Origin: SAR324 cluster bacterium
GTDB lineage: Bacteria > SAR324 > XYD2-FULL-50-16
Assembly: GCA_002401295.1 (NCBI GenBank)
Contig: NVSR01000007.1
Coordinates: 43,089 to 50,847 of the forward strand
DNA: 7,759 nt
Direction of reading: 5' to 3'
The notes beneath the pieces are model-generated. The model worked only from the letters and a program-made list of their open reading frames with translations, was not told the DNA's origin and made no database searches. Positions 1 through 4,667 of the stretch are shown here, piece after piece. Positions within the stretch are counted from its first letter, which is position 1, and each line of letters opens with the position of its first letter. The position numbers and the translations under genes were made by a program.

Positions 1-165
1 TCGGTATTCAAAGAGCTGCTTATTAAAATTTTCATGTTTAGTCTTGATCGTATTATATATTTTTGCAATCTTGCCCATACGTTCAATAGGTTTGTAGTTT
101 TCAATCAGTGATAACACACACAGCCCTAAACCATAAGCCTTCAATAATCGTTTATCGTCCATCAT
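1..165 (-). CDS. Partial gene, N-terminal part of an unrecognised protein
   Basis: This frame is open from an ATG pair (163-165, then 160-162) to the window edge: 55 codons with no stop. The start lies 7 nt past the endonuclease I stop codon, so the gene probably shares the endonuclease transcript. The protein begins MMDDKRLLKAYGLGLCVLSL and then becomes rich in lysine and isoleucine (ENYKPIERMGKIAKIYTIK). There is no clear signal peptide. The short hydrophobic patch around residues 10-20 is too brief and polar-flanked to call a membrane helix. No good Shine-Dalgarno sequence precedes either ATG, so the exact start is uncertain and translation may depend on coupling to the upstream gene. I do not recognise the family. 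Confidence 0.6.
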   Translation of the reverse strand, partial: MMDDKRLLKAYGLGLCVLSLIENYKPIERMGKIAKIYNTIKTKHENFNKQLFEYR

Positions 166-172
166 CAGTACT

Positions 173-862
173 TTAGTGATACTTACTCATAATAATATCT
201 GTACGTTTACGTTCCCATGCATCAACGGGGTCTGTCTTTGTCCACACTTCTAAAATACGCTTTTCATTTTTAGATATTTTGACTCCGTAAGTTTCTTCTA
301 AATAGAAATATATTCTTGCTATATCCCCTTTTATATTAGGTTTTACATAAGCTTTATTCGCTTTAAAATCTACCTCAAACTTACATTCACCATACTGATT
401 AGATTTTGGTTCAAGTGCGCCATATCGCCTATTTGAACGATCTGCATTAAGTTCACCTACCGAGGGGACAAGATTTTGAACGTCATCGTGAAAGCGTCTG
501 AAGAGATTATCTGTTTTATAGCACCAATTACGTTTTGATATTTTCTTTGGTCTTTTAGGGTCTCTGGAGCAAGATAGTTGTCGATAGAAATTTTCTGCTG
601 GCAGTACATGTTCAGCCTCAGTTCTTCTAGCTCGCTTATTGATTTTACCTTTTTTTGTGAACTCATTTCGAGGTGTATAGCCACATGACTTACGATCAAT
701 CATATTCCCTTTATTCTTTCTATCATAAGTACAATCACAATAAAAAGTTTTAGGGTTTTCTTCCCATAGGGTATACATTGCTTTTTTAGCTGCAGAGAAT
801 GACTTTGGATGTTCTGCGAATATACTCGTTACTATACTTAGTAATAAAATAACCTTTTTCAT
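173..862 (-). CDS. endA: Endonuclease I (EndA/Dns/Vvn-type secreted nuclease)
   Basis: This is a 229-aa nuclease of the endonuclease I family, which cuts DNA (and in some members RNA) non-specifically in the periplasm or outside the cell. A signal peptide, MKKVILLLSIVTSIFA, is probably cleaved before EHPK. The beta-beta-alpha-metal core is intact: RRTEAEHVLPAENF holds the expected metal ligand E84 and general base H85, and FHDDVQNLVPSVGELNADRSN supplies the second ligand N130. The N-terminal TFYC.C and KSCGY motifs also fit the Vibrio enzymes. Six cysteines (42, 44, 60, 98, 114, 160) could form three disulfides, where Vibrio Vvn has four. The length is usual for the family, with a slightly short C-terminus. 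It has its own promoter (890-918) and an AAGG site 8 nt before ATG. In a phage it could degrade host or competing DNA; that role is inferred. Confidence 0.93.
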   Translation of the reverse strand: MKKVILLLSIVTSIFAEHPKSFSAAKKAMYTLWEENPKTFYCDCTYDRKNKGNMIDRKSCGYTPRNEFTKKGKINKRARRTEAEHVLPAENFYRQLSCSRDPKRPKKISKRNWCYKTDNLFRRFHDDVQNLVPSVGELNADRSNRRYGALEPKSNQYGECKFEVDFKANKAYVKPNIKGDIARIYFYLEETYGVKISKNEKRILEVWTKTDPVDAWERKRTDIIMSKYH

Positions 863-889
863 CGAAGTACCTTGTATTAATTTTTCAAG

Positions 890-918
890 ATATTATCATA
901 GTAATTTAATATAGTCAA
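890..918 (-). promoter_or_regulatory. Sigma70-like promoter for endonuclease I
   Basis: On the minus strand TTGACT (913-918) is followed after exactly 17 bp by TAATAT (890-895), with a TG one base upstream of the -10 box (extended -10). Transcription would start near position 883, about 20 nt before the ATG at 862. This suggests the endonuclease can be expressed independently of the upstream array and of the structured RNA. Confidence 0.6.
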
Positions 919-959
919 CGCAGTAGAATTTATAAAAGTTAGGGAAAGAATCAAGTGTG

Positions 960-1240
960 TGGTGTGGAGCAAAGGGTCACCCCTCCGCAACGATCTTAGT
1001 CGCAAACTATGTTTTGAACAAACTCCCAACAATCTACCAGTCGGGGAACAACCGAAGTTGTCTCCACACAAGACCGCCCCACTTAGTTAGAGTATCTTTC
1101 ATCGTTTTTTCCTTCGGGCGTTTAAATGCCATAGTATTGAACCTAAGTCCAAGAGTAGTTGAAGGTCGATGTTAAGAGTTATGCTTACTAGCACAGCCAG
1201 GACAAAGTTTTACTTAGTAAATTTTTGTCCTAACTGCTAT
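960..1240 (-). ncRNA. Candidate structured RNA of about 280 nt
   Basis: This gene-free block is visibly richer in G+C than its surroundings and folds well only when read on the minus strand. In RNA order it contains: a 5' hairpin (1199-1231, 8 bp plus 5 bp around an internal loop); a 6-bp hairpin (1180-1195); a 6-bp hairpin with a UUAG loop (1137-1152); CGCCC/GGGCG pairing (1116-1120 with 1075-1079); a 6-bp UUCG-capped hairpin (1047-1062); a 6-bp hairpin (1025-1045); an 8-bp hairpin with a GUGA (GNRA) loop (969-988); and an 8-bp long-range helix, GTGTGGAG with CTCCACAC, joining 1062-1069 to 962-969. UUCG and GNRA caps appear only in this orientation. A promoter lies just upstream (1247-1275). 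There is no clear U-run terminator, so the transcript may run on into the endonuclease gene as a long leader. I cannot match it to tmRNA, RNase P, 6S, SRP RNA or a group I/II intron. Confidence 0.5.
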
Positions 1241-1246
1241 TTGTTT

Positions 1247-1275
1247 ATTATATCCACTAACTTACTTTTTATTAA
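1247..1275 (-). promoter_or_regulatory. Sigma70-like promoter upstream of the structured RNA
   Basis: A perfect TATAAT (1247-1252) stands 17 bp from TTAATA (1270-1275; 4 of 6 matches to TTGACA) on the minus strand. The -35 box lies inside the last codons of the 61-aa gene at 1262-1447. The predicted start near 1240 is only about 9 nt before the first hairpin of the structured RNA, a position expected for a dedicated RNA promoter. Confidence 0.5.
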
Positions 1276-1447
1276 CTTTATACCAAATTCTAATACCATT
1301 TTCTTGAAGATTGCTTCCCATCCCTGCAATATTTTGCCAAAGTGTCTCAATATTAATAATCTCAACTTCAGGATTCTTTTCTAACCACTCATTCAAAGTG
1401 AAACTTGTTTTATCATCTTCATAAAAATCTCTACTATCAATAGTCAT
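1262..1447 (-). CDS. Small acidic soluble protein, 61 aa, unknown
   Basis: A 61-aa protein with no signal peptide or membrane helix. The N-terminal half is acidic (MTIDSRDFYEDDKTSFTLNE) and the C-terminus basic (RIWYKVNKK). I recognise no family. It is the last gene of the array before the structured RNA. Its ATG is preceded by GAGTGAGGCAAAGAAG, giving a GAGG-type ribosome site, and the upstream gene's TGA lies inside that sequence, so the two are probably translationally coupled. The stretch from its start codon back into the end of the previous gene is almost identical to the leader of the gene at 4417-4644. Confidence 0.7.
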   Translation of the reverse strand: MTIDSRDFYEDDKTSFTLNEWLEKNPEVEIINIETLWQNIAGMGSNLQENGIRIWYKVNKK

Positions 1448-1471
1448 CTTCTTTGCCTCACTCGTTAGTTT
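1441..1471 (-). repeat. Duplicated leader cassette, copy 1
   Basis: On the minus strand this reads AAACTAACGAGTGAGG, then CAAAGAAG and ATG. It matches 4638-4667 over about 30 nt with a single 1-nt insertion. It includes the Shine-Dalgarno sequence and start codon of the 61-aa gene, and also encodes the last residues (KTNE) and TGA stop of the preceding gene. Confidence 0.75.
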
Positions 1472-1706
1472 TTTTCTGTCTTCTTTTAATTAACCATACG
1501 GCTAAGTTCCCTAAAACTATAGAGCCGATAAAAACAAAAACTAAGTGCACGGTTGAATACATTACAGGCGTGTCTATGTGTACAAACTGATAAAGTCCTG
1601 TGATTATCCCATAAAGTATCCACATTTGAAAGCTACTTATTTTTTTATAGAGTTTCATTAGAGGTATCGGTGCTAACAATAGTATAAACATTAGATCTAT
1701 TAACAT
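1458..1706 (-). CDS. Small three-helix membrane protein, 82 aa
   Basis: An 82-aa hydrophobic protein with three predicted membrane segments at about residues 2-20, 26-43 and 52-73, and a strongly basic tail (KRRQKKTNE) that should lie in the cytoplasm by the positive-inside rule. The family is unknown. The ATG lies only 2 nt past the TAA of the 32-codon gene upstream, whose last codons provide the ribosome site (AAAGGATAATC ATG), so coupling is likely. The last four codons and TGA lie inside the duplicated leader cassette, so the natural C-terminus may have been replaced when that cassette arrived. Confidence 0.75.
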   Translation of the reverse strand: MLIDLMFILLLAPIPLMKLYKKISSFQMWILYGIITGLYQFVHIDTPVMYSTVHLVFVFIGSIVLGNLAVWLIKRRQKKTNE

Positions 1707-1708
1707 GA

Positions 1709-1807
1709 TTATCCTTTGCCATGATCATTAAGTAACATTTGTAATGCAGCCTTCAATGATGGCATTTTCTTCTTTGTCCTTGTTCCAATTTTATTCGATG
1801 ACTTCAT
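1709..1807 (-). CDS. 32-aa basic microprotein
   Basis: A short frame beginning ATGAAGTCATCGAAT encodes MKSSNKIGTRTKKKMPSLKA and twelve further residues, ending HGKG. The N-terminal half is strongly basic and the second half could form an amphipathic helix. Reasons to believe it: it fills the only gap between two good genes; it is preceded by the junction repeat with AAGGA ten bases before ATG; and its stop overlaps the ribosome site of the next gene, 2 nt before that ATG. It has no signal peptide. The function is unknown. A nucleic-acid or membrane-surface binding role would fit the charge but is a guess. Confidence 0.6.
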   Translation of the reverse strand: MKSSNKIGTRTKKKMPSLKAALQMLLNDHGKG

Positions 1808-1816
1808 CTTCAGTAT

Positions 1817-1830
1817 CCTTATTGTTGTTT
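1817..1830 (-). repeat. Junction repeat (AAACAACAATAAGG)
   Basis: A divergent copy of the stop/Shine-Dalgarno repeat before the 32-aa gene. CAATAA gives the last codon and stop of the gene at 1819-2058. Confidence 0.6.
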
Positions 1831-2058
1831 ATTATTTAAAAAATATTCTAAAAGTTTATCAAGATACTTAATGAAAATAAATGATGTGGGAATGACTATG
1901 ATGCCTAGCAGAATTATTTCTAAGTATGTATGCTGGGAAAAACTTAAGTTAAAGTATTTCATAGTAATTACTACTCCGATAAGAGTCAAACTAGTTATCA
2001 TTATTATCAACAAATCTTTTTTAGATTTAGATGTATTATTGTCTTTGAAGTCTATCAT
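1819..2058 (-). CDS. Small two-helix membrane protein, 79 aa
   Basis: A 79-aa protein with a polar basic N-terminus (NNTSKSKKD), membrane segments at about residues 15-33 and 46-64, and a polar tail ending NNKQQ. The two helices are joined by a short loop (NLSFSQHTYLE), suggesting a hairpin with both ends in the cytoplasm. I recognise no family. The start uses AAGGAG five bases upstream; an earlier ATG in the same leader (ATGAAATGA) ends after two codons. The stop codon is the TAA inside the downstream junction repeat. Confidence 0.75.
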   Translation of the reverse strand: MIDFKDNNTSKSKKDLLIIMITSLTLIGVVITMKYFNLSFSQHTYLEIILLGIIVIPTSFIFIKYLDKLLEYFLNNKQQ

Positions 2059-2065
2059 TTCATCT

Positions 2066-2079
2066 CCTTATTTGTGTGT
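2066..2079 (-). repeat. Junction repeat (ACACACAAATAAGG)
   Basis: A clear copy. Its ACACAC AAA TAA encodes the final THK and stop of the secreted protein at 2068-2523, and its AAGG serves the gene at 1819-2058. Confidence 0.85.
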
Positions 2080-2523
2080 CTTAGCTTCTTCTTTAAATTG
2101 TTCAATGAAAACTTCTACATCAAGTTCTGAATCAAATTTCAAAGCCATTTTGGCATCTTGACCACCACTCAAAAATAAAGCTGACGCATAAAGTTCACTA
2201 TCAAGTCCATACTTTTGACCTTGGGTTAGCCATCCTTGAGCTTTAAAGTTTTTTGATATTCCTTTTGTTGTACATTTTGTATCCCCTAGACGAGCTTCAA
2301 TTCTTTTAGTCGTACAATTGGCAATAGTCCTTACGACTGCAACGCACTCAGTTTCAGAACCTATTTTAAATGTGACCAATGTTGATTGACTGTTTTTAGA
2401 AAAACACTCTAAATTACCACCGTTCATTGTTTTGCCATCGATTTTTAAAGGCACTGGTAGTTCACTTGCAAAAATTGAGCCAACTAGAATTAAAGCACTT
2501 CCTATTACGTATAGTTTATTCAT
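2068..2523 (-). CDS. Secreted or periplasmic protein, 151 aa, unknown
   Basis: The N-terminus MNKLYVIGSALILVGSIFA followed by SELP is a good Sec signal peptide, so the mature protein of about 132 aa should be periplasmic or secreted. Four cysteines (40, 60, 70, 84) could form two disulfides in the first half of the mature chain. A QGWLTQGQKYG segment follows, and the C-terminal part (SELDVEVFIEQFKEEAKTHK) looks helical. I recognise no family. The ribosome site is AAAGGAAAAATAAG before ATG. The final residues THK and the TAA come from the junction repeat, so the original C-terminus may have been different. Confidence 0.8.
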   Translation of the reverse strand: MNKLYVIGSALILVGSIFASELPVPLKIDGKTMNGGNLECFSKNSQSTLVTFKIGSETECVAVVRTIANCTTKRIEARLGDTKCTTKGISKNFKAQGWLTQGQKYGLDSELYASALFLSGGQDAKMALKFDSELDVEVFIEQFKEEAKTHK

Positions 2524-2532
2524 CTTATTTTT

Positions 2533-2551
2533 CCTTTTTTTAATAGTGTGT
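2533..2551 (-). repeat. Degenerate junction repeat with an A-run insertion
   Basis: On the minus strand ACACACTATTAAAAAAAGG keeps the CA box and the AAGG, separated by an expanded A-run. It lies between the genes at 2562-2870 and 2068-2523. Confidence 0.5.
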
Positions 2552-2561
2552 ATTTAAGTAT

Positions 2562-2870
2562 TTAGCTTTCTGTTATATCATTCAAATCTAATGCAGATTT
2601 AATTTCTTCAGTTGTTAAGAGATCAGAAATATTATTATCAGCTTTTACCACTTTTGATAATGAACTAAATGATTGTGCTTGCAAAGCTGCCGCTGCGCTA
2701 TCATAAATTTCTTTGCTTAGTTCGAAAGGAGAAAATACTTTGCCGTCCTCTTTCACAGAGTTGTATACTCTGTATACATCCTCACCTAATTTTTCTATCA
2801 TTACTCGTTTGATGTGATCAAGTGTTTTTTCTTTTTCGAATTGAAGAGTTACTATTTGAATTGCTGTCAT
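2562..2870 (-). CDS. Soluble helical protein, 102 aa, unknown
   Basis: A 102-aa protein without signal peptide or membrane helix, one of few clearly cytoplasmic products here. It starts with a strand-like segment (MTAIQIVTLQF), followed by charged helices (EKEKTLDHIKRVMIEKLGED) and an alanine-rich helix (SAAAALQAQSFSSLSKVV), and ends acidic (TTEEIKSALDLNDITES). I see no catalytic motif and no recognisable family. AAGGACAAGCATA precedes the ATG, giving good spacing; a separate junction repeat lies about 23 nt upstream of the start codon. Confidence 0.75.
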   Translation of the reverse strand: MTAIQIVTLQFEKEKTLDHIKRVMIEKLGEDVYRVYNSVKEDGKVFSPFELSKEIYDSAAAALQAQSFSSLSKVVKADNNISDLLTTEEIKSALDLNDITES

Positions 2871-2892
2871 TATGCTTGTCCTTAGTTTTTTA

Positions 2893-2906
2893 CCTTACAG
2901 GTGTGT
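2893..2906 (-). repeat. Junction repeat (ACACACCTGTAAGG)
   Basis: A copy with CTG in place of CAA before TAAGG. It lies between the stop of the gene at 2915-3157 and the start at 2870, and is followed by a second AAGGA closer to the ATG. Confidence 0.7.
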
Positions 2907-2914
2907 CTTTTAAA

Positions 2915-3157
2915 TTATTTACGTGGCCACTTTGGGTTCCGGAGACTAGTGTCTTCTGCATCTGATAATGCACCAATTCTTTTAGATCCAATAATCATAG
3001 CAATACTCATAATGAAAGCTATTACCATTAAAGGCAGAGCCGCAAAACCAAAAATTTCAGTTAGATAAGGGTTGAAGCCTGGTGTTATAAAAATCAATGT
3101 CCATAATATAAAAGTACCAATTGTTGTAACAATTGGCAATAAAGTTTCTTTTTTCAT
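2915..3157 (-). CDS. Two-helix membrane protein, 80 aa, paralogue of the gene at 4143
   Basis: An 80-aa protein with membrane segments at about residues 5-24 and 36-57 and a basic tail (RNPKWPRK). It aligns without gaps to the 72-aa product of 4143-4361. Both have a tryptophan at the end of helix 1 (W19 here), a TPG turn (25-27) and G.AA.P at the start of helix 2 (37-42), followed by K-[RM]-.G in the tail. They are therefore diverged paralogues separated by three genes. The family is not recognised. Two short helices around a conserved turn suggest a specific membrane partner. A leader of about 73 nt separates the preceding junction repeat from the ATG, which has TAGGAAAAAGAA before it. Confidence 0.78.
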   Translation of the reverse strand: MKKETLLPIVTTIGTFILWTLIFITPGFNPYLTEIFGFAALPLMVIAFIMSIAMIIGSKRIGALSDAEDTSLRNPKWPRK

Positions 3158-3230
3158 TTCTTTTTCCTAAAATTTTTATTTGACTTAAACACATCGAATC
3201 CCACTTTAAAGGTGAGATAGAATCTGTTTA

Positions 3231-3271
3231 CCTTATTGATGTATGTTTTAATCTTGTTTCGTATTATCTAA
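3231..3271 (-). repeat. Junction repeat plus gene end, 41-bp direct repeat copy 1
   Basis: This includes a junction repeat core (ATACATCAATAAGG, 3231-3244) and the last eight codons of the 69-aa gene. It matches 6079-6119 at 40 of 41 positions. The second copy sits in a gap where the rest of the gene is missing. Confidence 0.85.
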
Positions 3272-3457
3272 TAACTTCACAGGTTTGTCAAAGTAGCCTA
3301 TTTTAAAGGCACTCCATACGGTTGTAAAAGCAAGTAACTGAAAAAAGCTTCTTTCTGCTGCTACAAGCCATTCTGCATCTTGTAATGCTCCGTATATAAA
3401 GTTGATGAGCATAAGCCCAAGCCATAGTACTAATAAATCTGTAGTAATCTTTTTCAT
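3248..3457 (-). CDS. Small two-helix membrane protein, 69 aa
   Basis: A 69-aa protein with membrane segments at about residues 6-24 and 38-54, a short acidic linker (LQDAEW) between them, and a polar tail (YFDKPVKLLDNTKQD). The family is unknown. The tail is repeated in a broken copy at 6096-6149, so this gene family has been duplicated or recombined within the array. The leader has two ribosome-site-like sequences in tandem (AATAAGGGAAATAAGGAATA before ATG); the nearer one is at the better distance. Its stop codon falls directly before the CA box of the next junction repeat. Confidence 0.75.
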   Translation of the reverse strand: MKKITTDLLVLWLGLMLINFIYGALQDAEWLVAAERSFFQLLAFTTVWSAFKIGYFDKPVKLLDNTKQD

Positions 3458-3473
3458 TTTTATTCCTTATTTC

Positions 3474-3487
3474 CCTTATTGATGTGT
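3474..3487 (-). repeat. Junction repeat (ACACATCAATAAGG)
   Basis: A clear copy. Read in the upstream frame it encodes THQ and the TAA stop of the secreted protein at 3476-3748. Its AAGG lies before the 69-aa gene. Confidence 0.85.
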
Positions 3488-3748
3488 GTTTTTGTTCATC
3501 TGATTCCAAATTGCTTTGCAGTTTTTAGGTGGAATATTATTGTTTTCTAAATCATTTAGTCTATTCTTAATTTCACAATTTTCCAAGATCAACATCTCTA
3601 TCGACTCTTTGTAAAAAGAAAGTGTTTTATCAGTTGCATTGCTTTTATTCAACTGCACTTTAGCTAATTCAGTCATCATTTTTTCTTCAACTGTTGAATC
3701 AGCATTGAGAGTTATTATAAAAGCTATTAATAGTAATGTCTTTTTCAT
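3476..3748 (-). CDS. Small secreted, coiled-coil-like protein, 90 aa
   Basis: MKKTLLLIAFIITLNA followed by DSTVEE is a typical Sec signal peptide. The mature part of about 74 aa is polar and helical. Leucines recur at coiled-coil-like spacing in MMTELAKVQLNK and in SIEMLILENCEIKNRLNDLE, and two cysteines lie at 58 and 77. It is probably periplasmic and might dimerise; no known family is recognised. The last residues NTHQ and the TAA are encoded by the junction repeat, as in the product of 4143-4361. The start has AAGGAATAAG before ATG. Confidence 0.78.
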   Translation of the reverse strand: MKKTLLLIAFIITLNADSTVEEKMMTELAKVQLNKSNATDKTLSFYKESIEMLILENCEIKNRLNDLENNNIPPKNCKAIWNQMNKNTHQ

Positions 3749-3755
3749 TCTTATT

Positions 3756-3769
3756 CCTTATCGTATCTT
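3756..3769 (-). repeat. Degenerate junction repeat (AAGATACGATAAGG)
   Basis: A shortened or diverged copy keeping AAGA..AC and ATAAGG, placed just before the gene at 3476-3748. Confidence 0.45.
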
Positions 3770-3784
3770 TTTAATGTTTTTTCG

Positions 3785-4132
3785 TCAAATATTTTGCGAT
3801 GTGCAATTCTTATTGTTTAATAAATTTAAGATTATTTTTTGTACGTCCTCATCTTGATCTCCTAATACACATTCACTACCATTTAGATTAGTTAGTTTCC
3901 AGTTTATATCTGTGTTATCATAAACTAAAGCTATGTAATTATCATGTTTGTAAAATGCACATTGATTATCCTCACCTTCTGATTTCTCTAAAAGGTCTAA
4001 TACAAACGATAATGATGTCTTTGTATTAAGAACTCCTTTCGCGTTTCCAAGATAATCAAACATTTTTAGAACATCAATTGATTTCACATCTCCATTTACT
4101 TCTTTAAAAGCCTTAACAATATCTTGTATCAA
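3785..4132 (-). CDS. Soluble protein with probable TTG start, 115 aa
   Basis: The frame could be read from an ATG at 4192, but that start would overlap the end of the preceding gene by 50 nt and would translate the junction repeat itself (ITHTNKE). The repeat places AAGGA followed by ATTTAAA directly before a TTG at 4130-4132, matching the spacing of its neighbours, so I choose TTG. The product then begins (M)IQDIVKAFKEVNGDVKSIDV, a likely helix-turn-helix-sized helical region with no certain motif. It continues into a beta-rich half with two cysteines (QCAFYKHDNYIALVYDN, GSECVLGDQDED) and ends in a helix. No signal peptide or membrane segment. The family is not recognised. Confidence 0.7.
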   Translation of the reverse strand: MIQDIVKAFKEVNGDVKSIDVLKMFDYLGNAKGVLNTKTSLSFVLDLLEKSEGEDNQCAFYKHDNYIALVYDNTDINWKLTNLNGSECVLGDQDEDVQKIILNLLNNKNCTSQNI

Positions 4133-4140
4133 TTTAAATT

Positions 4141-4154
4141 CCTTATTGGTGTGT
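4141..4154 (-). repeat. Junction repeat (ACACACCAATAAGG, consensus copy)
   Basis: An exact consensus copy. It encodes THQ and the stop of the gene at 4143-4361, and supplies the AAGGA of the TTG-started gene at 3785-4132. Confidence 0.9.
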
Positions 4155-4361
4155 GTTATTTTCTTGGTCTGCTGCGGAACCCATTTTCGCAACTGTAAAA
4201 ATAAAAGTCACACTTATAAAAATTGATACCATTAAAAATGGCATTGCCGCGATGCCTAGACTATTAGTTATTTCATTCATGGCACCGGGCGTTGTAAAAA
4301 ATATTGCCCACATTGAGACAATTACTAAAGTTGCGATTATTGGTCCAATTATCTTCTTCAT
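4143..4361 (-). CDS. Two-helix membrane protein, 72 aa, paralogue of the gene at 2915
   Basis: A 72-aa protein with membrane segments at about residues 4-23 and 35-57. It shares with the 80-aa product of 2915-3157 the end-of-helix tryptophan (W18), the TPG turn (24-26) and G.AA.P (36-41), in the same register. The tail is shorter and ends NNTHQ, where THQ and the TAA are supplied by the junction repeat; the paralogue keeps a longer basic tail. The C-terminus may thus have been trimmed by recombination at the repeat. Function is unknown. Comparable small two-helix phage proteins can block entry of other phage DNA, but I see no sequence link to any of them. Confidence 0.78.
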   Translation of the reverse strand: MKKIIGPIIATLVIVSMWAIFFTTPGAMNEITNSLGIAAMPFLMVSIFISVTFIFTVAKMGSAADQENNTHQ

Positions 4362-4369
4362 GATTTTTT

Positions 4370-4383
4370 CCTTATTAGTGTGT
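4370..4383 (-). repeat. Junction repeat (ACACACTAATAAGG)
   Basis: A clear copy, one base off consensus, upstream of the 72-aa paralogue. Here the upstream stop (TAG at 4417-4419) is 34 nt away, so the TAA inside the repeat is not used. Confidence 0.85.
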
Positions 4384-4416
4384 CTTTTTACTACTTACGA
4401 CTGTCTAGCTCTTTAG

Positions 4417-4644
4417 CTATACGTGCTCTTGCTTCTCTATTTCATTAAGCCATGCTTGTCTTGTAAGACCTTTGGACTTAGCTTTAGCTACCCATTCAGG
4501 AGAAGCAAATTTACAAATATCATCAAAGTTTTCTTGCCCAAGTTCTTCAGGAGTAAATTTTTTAATGAACTCAGTATAGATATAATATGCTGCGATTGCG
4601 ATTATTGCAACTAATAAAATATTAAATCCATCTTCTGTAGTCAT
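4417..4644 (-). CDS. Single-helix membrane protein, 75 aa
   Basis: A 75-aa protein with one N-terminal membrane segment (about residues 7-24, FNILLVAIIAIAAYYIYT) and a charged domain of about 50 aa with the motif-like stretches FTPEELGQENFDD and ASPEWVAKAKSKGLTRQAWL. The absence of an A-X-A site suggests the helix remains as an anchor. I recognise no family. It is the first gene after the 245-nt gene-free stretch, and a promoter (4711-4739) about 60 nt upstream should drive it and the genes that follow. The leader and start codon belong to the duplicated leader cassette. It ends with TAG and a small hairpin (4405-4418). Confidence 0.75.
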   Translation of the reverse strand: MTTEDGFNILLVAIIAIAAYYIYTEFIKKFTPEELGQENFDDICKFASPEWVAKAKSKGLTRQAWLNEIEKQEHV

Positions 4645-4667
4645 CTTCTTTCCTCACTCGTTAGTTT
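4638..4667 (-). repeat. Duplicated leader cassette, copy 2
   Basis: This contains the start codon and leader of the 75-aa gene and matches 1441-1471 apart from one missing base. Its 4655-4665 part (CACTCGTTAGT on the plus strand) is also one arm of the inverted pair with 4874-4884. Confidence 0.75.

Noticed and set aside
1040..1138. Short minus-strand frame (MAFKRPKEKTMKDTLTKWGG..., 32 codons) within the structured RNA
   Set aside because: An AAGGA-preceded internal ATG exists, but the frame runs through the UUCG hairpin and other helices, and there is no independent support. It could still be a leader peptide.
877..1175. Open frames of 64-72 codons on both strands in the block before endonuclease I
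   Set aside because: They overlap each other and the stem-loops, have no ribosome sites, and their translations are cysteine/arginine/leucine-rich without any protein-like pattern.
1199..1231. Rho-independent terminator for the small-gene array
   Set aside because: The hairpin is strong but not followed by a U-run on either strand, and a promoter lies just upstream, so it fits better as the 5' stem of the RNA.
960..1240. tRNA or tmRNA gene
   Set aside because: A GGTTCAA-like stretch is present at about 1137-1143, but no flanking 5-bp T-arm, acceptor stem or CCA end can be built around it, and no tag-peptide frame is visible.
4143..4192. N-terminal extension of the 115-aa protein from an ATG at 4192
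   Set aside because: It would translate the junction repeat and 50 nt of the upstream gene's end out of frame, and has no ribosome site; the TTG at 4132 has ideal spacing.
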